Origin: Notospermus geniculatus
Lineage: Eukaryota > Nemertea > Pilidiophora > Heteronemertea > Lineidae
Direction of reading: 5' to 3'
Assembly (NCBI GenBank): GCA_002633025.1
Contig: NMRB01000930.1
Span: forward strand, 22,271-86,270
DNA: 64,000 nt
Positions 53,401 to 62,155 of the stretch are shown here, piece by piece; the first letter of the stretch is position 1; every line of letters begins with the position of its first letter. Position numbers and translations under genes: made by a program. The notes beneath the pieces were generated by a model. It was not told where the DNA came from. It ran no database searches and saw only the letters and a program-made list of their open reading frames with translations.

Positions 53401-56400
53401 ACATGATATAAGCCTACTCATACTACATGTATTTCAGGTCTGAGGTTACTGAGCTTGATTACTTCATCAGCTTCGGAGCTTCCGTTGTCTTCTCCTCCAT
53501 CACAAAGAAACCAAAACTTGACGGCCTCAACAAAGCAGTTCAGACCATAACAAATGCGAAAGGACAAAAGTATTCCGTTTACAGCGGGAAGATCTCGATT
53601 GCATCAGATCGACTCTTCTCAATCTTCATCCAAGGCACAGTCAGCGAGGATACCAAAGCTAAGACAAGTTCGATTCTGCAGGAAGTGTTGAAGACTGCTT
53701 GGATGCAGACATATTCGAGTAGGTGGACTACACTGCATGGCTGCGGTATAAGTCTCTGCCACATTGTTGACCTTCACACGGTGTTTCCTTCGTATTCTCT
53801 GATCAGTTTCTGGCCAGAAAAGTCCCATATTGTTTTCATTTTTTTTCAGAATTTTCTACTATCAAAATCGATGTTTCAAGTGTACAAGAATACGTTGGAG
53901 AACACGGGTACGTTCAAACTTGTGTCACCCTCTCCTATTCCCCGATCAAGGCGTATATCATACAACGGCGTTTCTTATCAAGTTATAATGCTTGTTTGTG
54001 TTTCTTATTTTTCCAGTCTTCACTTCTCGAAGTATCTGTATTTGGTCACCGCCATTGGCGTCATTAGGTCCCCCGACAACATTGCCTCACCCTCTGAAAC
54101 GAAAATAAAAGAAATCATGGCTACAAAGTCGAAAACGATCACGATCGTTTCAAAGACAAGCAAGAATCTCGTGAATGTAAGGAACCTGTATCATTTGAAT
54201 GTCAAGGGGACGTTGAAGAAATCGCAGATGGCCTCATTCATGAAGGCGTTGGGGGCTGCCTGGCTTGCAAAGATAGGTAAAGAGCGTAACTTACCATTCT
54301 TGTCTCTGCAGCTAATATAAGTGGTGATCCAGTAGTTAAGTGTACAATGAATGTGAGGACTCCCCGCGTCGGTGAGCGTCATTTTCATTTTCAAGATGAC
54401 CATTTCCTCAGAAACCTAGGCATAGATCTAACAAGGATTATAGACTACAACTATATATTTCTGATTACAGGGAAATCCGTGACCAGCACGTACCGACAAA
54501 CGAAGATGGCTGTGACAAGTTCTTCGTAAGTTGTGGTTTCTCACTTTATTACCATCACTATGACATGAATACATTTAAAATCGTAATTCTGCTTTGAACG
54601 GAACCAAAACGCCCACCCTCCTCAAATAGGCCTCGCTGACGCAGTATATCACAGTCTACGACCCTTTTCTTACAGCGAAGTCCTGACGGTTGTGTTTTAC
54701 GATGTGAAGCAGGATAACGTACTGCTGAACCCTGTAGATCAAGCCGAGCCGACCATCAGCCAATTCCAGAAAGCCTTCAAAGTTGACACAAGCCTGCAGA
54801 TCACATCAGAGCCCAGCTTTAAATTCGTGTACATCAACGTATTCGAACGTCTGGACACGAAGTCGATGAAAGAAAAATTTGCTCTTTCGATCCTGAATGC
54901 GTACAAGGAAAATACAGGTTAGTCAAGAAGAAATTCTAGACTTCATTCTTGAGATGAAAGTCCCGAAGCCACGAATGATAATAGGCTAAGCACCCACAAA
55001 CTCTGGTCATCACTGCCTTCTCTTGATACATGAAACTACATGTAATTTACGCCTTCCTTATTGCTTGCCGACTGTCCCAGAGTGTTTCATTCCTTCATTA
55101 CAGCGTTCACTTCTGCCGACATCAAGATTGAAGTCAGGGAAGTTGAAGATTTAGTCGATTCATCATGGTAAGTCGTCTGTTTTCAATCGCTAAACGTGAT
55201 GAGGCCGAAGATCGGTCTGTTAGCTGAGAGTTGCTTTTGTTAATTCACCGTTTCAACGTGAAATCCACGTGACAAATTCTTACTTGGTATTACCAAAATA
55301 AGTAATATTTTTCTCTTTATTCAAGGTCTCATGTCACCAAGGTTGGCTTCACCGTTGCTATCAAGGGCAAGGATGCGTCGGGTACAATTTCCAAAATCAC
55401 AACGGCGACCTTGACGGCAGCCTTATCAAAGAATGGTCTTAAAATATGCAGCTGTAAGGCCAACAGAAAGAATCGCGTCCATCTAAAGGAAGATGCGAAA
55501 CTGTCAGACCAAGAGCTGATCAAGAAGTTCATTGGGGCAATGAAGGCAGCATGGAAAGATGAAAATAAAGGTATGCGGCTATTCTCTTCGTGCATGAGAA
55601 CAACTTTCTCGTGGAGTTGGTCTTTTTCGTGGAGTTTTCTTTCCGAAGATCCAGAAGCCCGTACGGCAGCAAGTCGCCGAGACGGGTGTCCGTCTGCCTC
55701 CGTCGGTCATCGTGAACATTGGCTTTATTGCTTGCACGGATCTGCGAGAGATATTCTTGTTACCGTCATCCCGTGATTGGGTGCCTCAGTTGTCGCTATC
55801 ACACTGCATCAACTCGTTGAAAGCAGAAAGACTTCGCACTCCAGTCCGATGCTAATGACGTGGCATTCTATCTTAACTTCAGGCATAGAAGAGAGTCGAA
55901 TTGTGGTTAACGTCAAGCCTTTCAAGAGTCGGTCAAAGAGAGAACAACAACGCAGACATCGTCACTGACCGGAGCGAATGGGTAAGTGATAATCATTGAG
56001 AGCCATTTGCCTCCTTCGTGATGGGTTGTCGCCCATGAGAGACCAATTTTAAAATTTACTTCATGGGCCAAAACCCATGAATCTGACGTTGAATCCATTC
56101 CTTCTAGCGTTCTTTGGGTGTATTTTATAATTTCCTATTCATTGCCATTTCTCACTTAGTTTTATGTTGGTACATGTAAGTTACAGGGCCTGGGGCCGTA
56201 TTCATAAAACTACTTAAGTCTAAGTACGACACTTATCCTTTGTTCAACACAAAAGATAAGTATCACACTTTGACTTAAGTATTTAACACCTAGCACACAA
56301 AAGCAACGAAGATTATCTTGAACTCAGGTTGAGCCACAGCTTTTCAATTGTTCAGGTTTGCCAGGGCATGATGTGACAATGGAAATGTTGTGGCTCAACC

Positions 56401-58997
56401 TGAGTTCAAGATAATCTTCGTTGGTGCATACGGCCCAAAGTGTGAGTACATGTACATGTAGATGAGAGGGGAAGAGAAAAGTAAAAACCCCGCTATGGGA
56501 GGATCGTAAGATATCTCAGTCCTACCTGAAGGCTCGAAATGTCGGCAATACTGTCTTTGTTTCAGGGAGAAAATACAGAGTGTTGACTATACAGTTACAG
56601 TGGATGGTCGGGACCCTAATCCTCTCTTCATCAATCACCCGACCTCTGATATGTACAAAGCAAAGCTCAAACTCGAGGGTCTCACACTGTCTACCGGAAC
56701 CCCTGTATATACCAACAAGCTTTCAATCAATTGCAAAACAAAGAAGGTCGTGAAGGCTGAATTCGTGTCCGCCCTGCAGAAGGCTTTCCTGGCGGTGAAT
56801 CCAGGCCTGGGTGAGGCGGTCATCAAAGTGGAAGTGCAGAAGATCGAATCACAAACGTAAGTTTTCGTTGGTAACTAGTGTGGCAACAGGCGGCCGTTGA
56901 AGGCGGGGGTCTGGTGATTTTGAAATTTAAAACCTCACGAAAAAGTCGTTGGAAGACGAGAGGGGGCGTACCCCTCAGTGGATCCCTCGGATCTCGCCTG
57001 ATTTGAGGATAGTGAATTAAAAGAGAACAACAACGCAGACATCGTCACTGACCGGAGCGAATGGGTAAGTGATAATCATTGAGAGCCATTTGCCTCCTTC
57101 GTGATGGGTTGTCGGCCATGAGAGATCACTTTTTAAAATTGATCTCATGGGCCCAAACCATCTGACGTTGAATCCATTCCTTCTTGAGTTCTTTGGGTGT
57201 ATTTTATAATTTCGTATTCATTGCCATTTCTCACTTAGTTTTACGAGGACTATAGTCATTTTATGTTGGTACATGTAAGTTACAGGGCACTGGTCTCGCT
57301 CCTCTACCTGACTCTCGCACACAAAGTGTGTGAGTACATGTTGATGTGGAGAAGCGAAGTAACCCCCACTGTCGGAGGATGGTAAGATATCTCAGTTCTG
57401 CCTGAAGGCTCGAAATGTCGGCAATACCGTACTGTCTTTGTTTCAGGGAGAAAATACAGAATGTTGATTATACAGTTACAGTGGATGGTCGGGACCCTAA
57501 TCCTCTCTTCATCAATCACCCGACCTCTGATATGTACAAAGCAAAGCTCAAACTCGAGGGTCTCACACTGTCTACCGGAACCCCTGTATATACCAACAAG
57601 CTTTCAATCAGTTGCAAAACAAAGAAGGTCGTGAAGGCTGAATTCGTGTCCGTCATGCAGAAGGCTTTCCTGGCGGTGAATCCAGGCCTGGGTGAGGCGG
57701 TCATCAAGGTGGAAGTGCAGAACATCGAATCACAAACGTAAGTTTTAGTTGGTAACTATAGTGTGGCAACAGGCGGCCGTTGAAGGCGGGGGTCTGGTGA
57801 TTTTGAAATTTAAATGCTCTGAGATGTGATCTCTGGCGAAACCTCACGAAAAAGTCGTTGGAAGACGAGAGGGGGCGTACCCCTCAGTGGATCCCTCGGA
57901 TCTCGCCTGATTTGAGGATAGTGAATTAAATCTCGGTTTGTGGGACGTCACATACCAGGGATAACGAATCCATGAAAAACGGCAGGAGTTAAAGCTACAG
58001 CTGTTTTTAGCGAGAAAATAAATCGTGATTGATGATGTTGAAAATTTCAGGGCAGAAAACTTCCTAGTTACGTACATCTTGAGTAGGACTGACGGTCGTG
58101 ATGTCGCAGATCTGACGCTTCCCACGTACGAGCAAGCAGGCGAACACACGAGCAAGATGCAGAGCTGCCTTTTCCCCACCGCCAAGCCTATCAAAAGTGG
58201 TGTAAATATACATCTATTTAATTCAGAAGAAATTAGAGTCAGTGGTCGATTCGGGTGCATACGACAAGTCTTATCTAATTATTTGAAGAAATTGACGCAA
58301 GTTAGGCCTACTTTTTATCAATCGAACATAATACCGACTAAAACTGGTACACCTGTATCTCCCTTGTTGGCAAACTGTGCTATCACTGCGTCTCTTTTTC
58401 CAGATGCCCTTTCAAACAGTAATGGCGATAGGACTTGCTGGAGGCGTATTTTTCATCATAATTACTGGCCTGGTAATCGCTGTTTTAGTGATTAGGTAAG
58501 CATTACTCGTTCGAAAAGTAAAACTCTCAAACATATGTCAGTTCACAACATGATCATGGCTTTTTAACGTCCTTGCGTAGCAAACTGATCGAAAGCCTTG
58601 GACTGGCCAAATAGGAATTTCTCTTTTCAGAAGGAAGCGTAACAAGGCGAAAGCTCAAGCAAAAACTACTATTATGGACCGTTACGTGTTCGACGGTGAC
58701 GTTGATAAACCTCGTCGCTATAGCAAGACATACAAGAGTCGATTGGACCGTCTTGTCGAACTTGACGATGACTTCAATGAGCCGCAGAAAAATGAGAGTG
58801 GGCATGTCGAAGTTGAAGAGTCCGATGAGCCACAAAAAAATGACAGTCGCCGTGTCGAAATTAAAGAATCACAAAAAGGCGAAAATCGCCGAATCAGATT
58901 TAGTGAAGCGTTCCCTGAGCCGCGAGAATATGAAACTCGCCATGTTGAACTTGAGGAATTCAATGAGCCACAAAAATATGAAATCAAAATTGTATAG
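37276..58997 (+). CDS. Giant DSL/EGF receptor-like gene with about 20 copies of an unknown module
   Basis: Exon-by-exon reading gives one plus-strand gene. Signal-like exon 37,276-37,407; MNNL-like exons 37,636-37,808, 37,989-38,142, 38,294-38,463; DSL exon 38,743 to about 38,966; unknown-domain exon 39,147 to about 39,479; gap; EGF/DSL exon 40,385-41,745; 20 modules of about 110 residues, 41,882-57,737; terminal half-module 58,051-58,201; transmembrane exon 58,404-58,495; cytoplasmic exon 58,631-58,997. Sites are GT/AG and phases match at all junctions I could test except one exon with a single missing base (55,883-55,981). The product would be about 3,260 residues, a type I cell-surface protein. 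The N-terminus is that of a divergent Notch ligand (Delta/Jagged class), but the module array has no counterpart in such ligands that I know. Ligand function is inference. An immune, adhesion or matrix role is equally possible. The start codon is the least certain part. Confidence 0.8.
38608..38662 (+). repeat. Interspersed repeat, copy 2 of 2
   Basis: CCAGCCTGAAGAAGACCCCG ... GGAAGTTGACTTCC in the intron before the DSL exon. It is the reverse complement of 1,181-1,245. Confidence 0.65.
38743..38966 (+). other. Exon 5: first DSL domain
   Basis: Follows TTTCTTTTAAAG in phase 2 and reads MCASQYYNPPLCNVKC, then GFFSCDGKTGAKIC and DTGWGGKDCKE. Six cysteines and the aromatic/glycine spacing (C...YY...C...C...GF..C...G...C..GW.G..C) match the Delta/Serrate/LAG-2 domain that binds Notch. 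The 3' end is ambiguous: a donor at 38,967 (GTTGGC) or 38,944 (GTAGCT) both leave phase 1, as needed by the next exon. Confidence 0.75.
39147..39479 (+). other. Exon 6: unrecognised domain between DSL and EGF region
   Basis: Acceptor ACTGCATTTCAG. About 110 residues start GLSKWKGTNPCTKEELVVDI and include SGSIVMTNPTTKAASPHEFQ and IEFQLATPAGQGFKATYTHA. Alternating hydrophobics suggest beta strands. It has no EGF cysteines. It may be a distant relative of the later repeated module, but I cannot show that. The donor is probably GCTT|GTAATT. Confidence 0.55.
39540..39801. other. Assembly gap (262 N) inside the large gene
   Basis: Run of N. Because the next exon starts in the middle of an EGF repeat and needs phase 2, at least one coding exon is missing here or was missed nearby. 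Confidence 0.97.
39802..40384. other. Intron sequence with AACGT-rich short repeats
   Basis: GAACGTRAGGAACGTGAGGG and related words recur around 39,945-40,030. GTAACGGGCC and GGCCCGTTAC form an inverted pair around a GC-rich centre (40,005-40,115). No exon found. Confidence 0.45.
40385..41745 (+). other. Exon 7: EGF repeats and second DSL-like unit
   Basis: A 1,361-bp exon (phase 2 to 1). Order: end of an EGF (FSGTNCEIKK), EGF (CKNGGTCHNG...CKCKEGYSGTNCEI), DSL-like unit (KCPDDKYGPYCDISC...GHYKCKITGEKECL), a cysteine-rich EGF (CFKGACCCKEGYHGTICEL), then seven EGFs. The CAVKPCKNSGKCEITTGN type is repeated three times almost unchanged. A two-EGF pair (from KCSTTSCKNKGKC and from ACTENTCQNSGTC) is repeated with small changes. 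The exon ends with FLSLMFGVKVLKTDFTKFQQ, which looks like the second half of the repeated module. EGF repeats of this G(Y/F).G..C type occur in Notch-pathway and matrix proteins. None shows a clear calcium-binding D.N/D.C pattern. Confidence 0.85.
41882..45877 (+). other. Modules 1-5 of the unknown repeated domain
   Basis: Exon pairs (short, long): 41,882-41,951 and 42,208-42,476; 42,703-42,757 and 43,058-43,335; 43,614-43,680 and 44,109-44,362; 44,650-44,722 and 44,927-45,201; 45,431-45,500 and 45,606-45,877. Short exons encode 17-28 residues with alternating hydrophobics, start in phase 1 and end in phase 2. Long exons encode 84-94 residues and return to phase 1. A common pattern is (V/I)..(I/L).Y.(I/V)......(V/L).......P, then a run of predicted beta strands, and near the end an amphipathic F...(L/I)..AW (IKKGWEEQYA, VKAAWKKQGT, LEDTWKATY). 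I recognise no database family. Confidence 0.75.
43799..43824. repeat. Perfect 26-bp palindrome in intron
   Basis: TGCAAATGGGGAC followed directly by its reverse complement GTCCCCATTTGCA, between exons of module 3. Confidence 0.9.
46027..49799 (+). other. Modules 6-11, first copy of the duplicated block
   Basis: Exon pairs: 46,027-46,078 and 46,294-46,577; 46,703-46,769 and 46,882-47,141; 47,330-47,414 and 47,536-47,813; 48,011-48,068 and 48,346-48,626; 48,752-48,809 and 48,919-49,178; 49,356-49,410 and 49,558-49,799. All keep phases 1-2-1. The long exon at 46,294 must use the acceptor CATTCCGCAG. The more obvious CTGGTCAG 18 bp downstream would break the frame. Module ends include LKTAWMQTYS, IRLAWIESSG and LGAAWLAKIG. 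The whole block reappears at 50,756-54,917. Confidence 0.8.
50060..50634. repeat. Palindromic GGTTCTTT / AAAGAACC array at the duplication junction
   Basis: About 25 alternations of GGTTCTTT, AAAGAACC, GGTTTTA and AAAACC with 15-25 bp spacers, so that many neighbours can pair as hairpins. It ends CATTTTTGCTAAGAGTG, the same end as the repeat at 25,976-26,512. Sequence matching the start of the first block (TAGTGTAGCCCATAGGCT, 45,915) resumes immediately after it. Confidence 0.8.
50756..54917 (+). other. Modules 6'-11', second copy of the duplicated block
   Basis: Exon pairs: 50,756-50,807 (or from 50,747) and 51,026-51,309; 51,591-51,657 and 51,774-52,039; 52,441-52,525 and 52,647-52,924; 53,107-53,164 and 53,438-53,718; 53,850-53,907 and 54,017-54,276; 54,471-54,525 and 54,676-54,917. 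Frames and phases are intact. Protein differences from the first copy are few (for example DLLFS to DRLFS, two added residues in VVYMYMERE, RLVIKSM to RLDTKSM). Introns differ more: a gap plus a GC-rich patch at 51,375-51,530, and about 215 bp of extra sequence at 52,110-52,325. Confidence 0.8.
51375..51469. other. Assembly gap (95 N) in intron
   Basis: Run of N followed by a C-rich stretch. The first block reads straight through here (GTGTCTAGATAAATAACAAG), so the gap plus about 60 bp is extra in the second copy. Confidence 0.97.
56195..56290. mobile_element. MITE with GGGGCCGTATTCATAAAAC end
   Basis: TACTTAAGTCTAAGTACGAC..TTATC pairs with GATAAGTATCACACTTTGAC..TTAAGTA around TTTGTTCAACACAAAA. 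Present in the first copy of the module-13 intron, absent from the second. Confidence 0.7.
56297..56437. mobile_element. MITE with GGGCCGTATGCACCAACGAA end, copy 2
   Basis: Same family as 33,957-34,102 in inverted arrangement. The left tip is joined to the preceding MITE. Absent from the duplicate intron at 57,100-57,446. Confidence 0.8.
58051..58997 (+). other. Terminal half-module, transmembrane exon and cytoplasmic tail
   Basis: 58,051-58,201 (phase 2 to 0, donor AGTGGT|GTAAAT) encodes AENFLVTYILSRTDGRDVAD and onward, resembling the first half of a module. 58,404-58,495 reads MPFQTVMAIGLAGGVFFIII, then TGLVIAVLVIR, a single membrane span. 58,631-58,997 starts RRKRNKAKAQAK (stop-transfer) and gives a tail of about 120 residues. 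The tail has four imperfect 20-residue repeats built on NEPQKNE...VEVEES, and the stop is TAG. The tail is acidic and basic in alternation. I see no kinase, ITAM or known docking motif. Confidence 0.85.
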
Positions 58998-59261
58998 TTC
59001 AGCTTTCTTTTAATCGATGTACCTGAAAGTGCCAAAAAATGTACCTCCGTCCTTTGTTTTACTGTATTTGCTGATCGTCACTCTTAGATCTGTGATGTAC
59101 ATAAATGTACATGTACATAGGCCTAGATGTCATAAATAGCCGAGCGTTATGTAATGTTACTGTATATACATAAATGACATCACACAATTCGCCCCCTGGC
59201 TTGTTCCTTACTGTACATGTACTTGCGGTACGGAAAATAGCAGTCAGCATTTTCACACACA
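58998..59261. other. 3' flank of the large gene
   Basis: No AATAAA within 260 bp of the stop. ACATGTACAT simple repeats near 59,105. Confidence 0.4.
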
Positions 59262-59408
59262 GCGATTTCCAAACTACCTCATCCGAATTTGATGAAGCAA
59301 AAAGCAAAATAGGCCTAAAATAGTTTATTTGTGCGCGATTTCCAAACTACCTCATCCGAATTTGATGAAGCAAAAAGCAAAATAGGCCTAAAATAGTTTA
59401 TTTGTGCG
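59262..59408. repeat. 72-bp tandem duplication
   Basis: GCGATTTCCAAACTACCTCA ... TAGTTTATTTGTGC occurs twice in a row with no visible change. Confidence 0.9.
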
Positions 59409-59450
59409 TTCTATATACACTTCAGTAATAATCTGTGTCGTTATTTACAG

Positions 59451-62155
59451 TGCCAGTTACGCTACAGTATCACTGGAGCGATTCCAAAGGGGCTTTTGTG
59501 CCAAACCAAGATGCTGTCAATTTGATTATGACGGCAAAAATATCCAAACATTGGCTATTTCAAGATTTAGCAAGTAGCGTGGCCAACATAGACAGTGATG
59601 GCTTCCATTTTACCATCAACCAGACTTTCTCCGTGAATCAACAAATAACAGGCCCTCCCGCTGAATTAAAAGGGGGTAACTGAAAATGTTCATTCTGTTG
59701 AAGACGTCTGTCCTCTCTCTTCCATATAGTGGAGTCAATCTGAAAATCGCCCAAATGACGCTGGTTGAAGCATAATCTTTGAAATCCAATTCCCATCGCA
59801 TTTCCTATACCCACGNGCCAGTTACGCTACAGTATCACTGGAGCGATTCCAAAGGGGCTTTTGTGCCAAACCAAGATGCTGTCAATTTGATTATGACGGC
59901 AAAAAGATCCAAACATTGGCTATTTCAAGATTTCAAGATTTAGCAAGTAGCGTGGCCAAGATAGACAGTGATGGCTTCCATTTTACCATCAACCAGACTT
60001 TCTCCGTAAATCAACAAATAACAGGCCATCCCGCTGAATTAAAAGGTGGTAACTGAAAATGTCATTCTGTTGAAGACGTCTGTCTCTCTCTTATGTAGCG
60101 GAGTCAATCTGAAAATCGCCCAAATTACGCTGGTTGAAGCATAAACTTTGATATCCAATTCCCAGCGCATTTCCTATACCCACGTGCAAAGATGTAAACA
60201 TAAACAAACGTTCTCATTGGTTGAAATGATCGTCAGTACTCGGAACCACGATTACGGCCGATAAAAGATGAAATTCTAGGCAATGGCAGTGAGAATATTT
60301 CCTATTTTGCTCGGAATCATTCGGGACAGATCGGCAATTCCGAGTGATAATGATATGTAGAGGGGTCAAGAGGTCGGCGTGGCATAAAACGGAAACCTGA
60401 ATTTCATTCTGTTATATGGAACGACTTTAGCAGAGCATTTATTTACAGTGCCAGTTACGCTACAGAATCACTGGAGCGATTCCAAAGGGGCTTTTGTGCC
60501 AAACCAAGATGCTGTCAATTTGATTATGACGGCAAAAAGATCCAAACATTGGCTATTTCAAGATTTAGCAAGTAGCGTGGCCACATAGACAGTGATGGCT
60601 TCCATTTTACCATCAACCAGACTTTCTCCGTAAATCAACAAATAACAGGCCCTCCCGCTGAATTAAAAGGTGGTAACTGAAAATGTTCATTCTGTTAGTG
60701 AAGACGTCTGTCTCTCTCTTCCATATAGCGGACTCAATCTGAAAATCGCCCAAATTACTACGCTGGTTGAAGCATAAACTTTGATATCCAATTCCCAGCG
60801 CATTTCCTATATACCCACGTGCAAAGATGTAAACATAAACAAACATTCCCATTGGTTGAAATGATCGTCAGTACTCGGAACCACGATTACGGCCGATAAA
60901 AGATGACGTAATTCTAGTCAATGGCAGTGAGAATATTTCCTATTTTGCTCGGAATCATTCGGGACAGATCGGCAATTCCGAGTGGTAATGATATGCAGAG
61001 GGGGTCAAGAGGTCGGCGTGGCATAAAACGGAAACCTGAATTTCATTCTGTTATATGGAAAGACTTTAGCAGAGCATTTATTTGCAGTGCCAGTTACGCT
61101 ACAGTATCACTGGAGCGATTCCAAAGGGGCTTTTGTGCCAAACCAAGATGCTGTCAATTTGATTATGACGGCAAAAAGATCCAAACATTGGCTATTTCAA
61201 GATTTAGCAAGTAGCGTGGCCAACAAGTAGCGTGTTCGGAAAGCTTCCTCGGGGAGGCTCGGGGAAGCGGGAGAGCGTTCGGTAAGGTATTTGGCAGGCT
61301 GCCAAGGCTTCCTCGAGCCTGGCCGAAGTGAGCGACTCGCCGAGTCGCTCACTTGGGGAAACTCCCGGCATGCATTTCGTTTTCTTTCCAATCCGACATG
61401 CTGATTGGCTAAACGTGGAACATTTCACGCCTGCAACCCACAGTAGTACCTTTCCCCGAGGAAGGGCAAATATCGTTCGGAAATTCGCCTTTACTGGGCA
61501 TGCTCACATTCCCCGAAGCTCGGGGAAGAAATTTCCTCGGGGAAGCTTTCCGAACACGGCCATAGACAGTGATGGCTTCCATTTTACCATCAACCAGGCT
61601 TTCTCCGTCAACAAATAACAGGCCCTCCCGCTGAATTAAAAGGTGGTAACTGAAAATGTTCATTCTGTTGAAGACGTCTGTCCTCTCTCTTCCATATAGT
61701 GGAGTCAATCTGAAAATCGCCCAAATTACTACGCTGGTTGAAGCATAAACTTTGATATCCAATTCCCAGCGCATTTCCTATACCCACGTGCAAAGATGTA
61801 AACATAAACAAACGTTCCCATTGGTTGAAATGATCGTCAGTACTCGGAACCACGATTACGGCCGATAAAAGATGACGTAATTCTAGGCAATGGCAGTGAT
61901 AATATTTCCTATTTTGCTCGGAATGATTCGGGACAGATCGGCAATTCCGAGTGATAATGATATGCAGAGGGGGTCAAGAGGTCGGCGTGGCATAAAACGG
62001 AAACCTGAATTTCATTCTGTTATATGGAACGACTTTAGCAGAGCATTTATTTGCAGTGCCAGTTACGCTACAGTATCACTGGAGCGATTCCAAAGGGGCT
62101 TTTGTGCCAAACCAAGACGCTGTCAATTTGATTATCTGATTATGACGGCAAAAAG
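59451..62155 (+). repeat. Tandem array of about 635-bp units with an exon-like segment
   Basis: Units start at 59,451, 59,816 (after an N), 60,449, 61,088 and 62,057, each with TGCCAGTTACGCTACAG after a TTTACAG or TTTGCAG acceptor. In unit 1 a 225-bp segment (59,451-59,675, phase 1 to 1, donor GTAACT) reads open: VPVTLQYHWSDSKGAFVPNQ ... IDSDGFHFTINQTFSVNQQ. Unit 2 has an 8-bp duplication, unit 3 a one-base deletion, unit 4 a 340-bp insertion, and unit 5 is cut off. The segment lies 450 bp after the last receptor exon on the same strand and has a beta-rich pattern, so it may derive from a diverged module. That is speculative. Confidence 0.65.
61223..61560. mobile_element. Foldback insertion in unit 4 with GTGTTCGGAAAGCTTCC ends
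   Basis: Left GTGTTCGGAAAGCTTCCTCG, right CGAGGAAGCTTTCCGAACAC-type end (GGAAGCTTTCCGAACAC). Internal GCTCGGGGAAG words are inverted, and there is a perfect 24-bp palindrome GTGAGCGACTCG / CGAGTCGCTCAC region near 61,328-61,352. Part of the target (CAAGTAGCGTG) is repeated on the left side. Confidence 0.75.

Larger units (their letters stand above)
55104..57737 (+). other. Modules 12, 13 and 13' of the unknown domain
   Basis: Exons 55,104-55,167 and 55,326-55,570 (module 12, ending MKAAWKDENKG). Short exon 55,883-55,981 (module 13) has length 99, one base short of the phase rule. It reads GIEESRIVVNVKPF in one frame and ERTTTQTSSLTGANG in the next, so one base is missing. Long exons 56,566-56,856 and 57,447-57,737 are near-identical and include the following short-exon segment (EAVIKVEVQKIESQT), so they run phase 2 to 2 without an intervening intron. 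A broken tail of the short exon at 57,018-57,051 marks a tandem duplication breakpoint. Confidence 0.75.
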
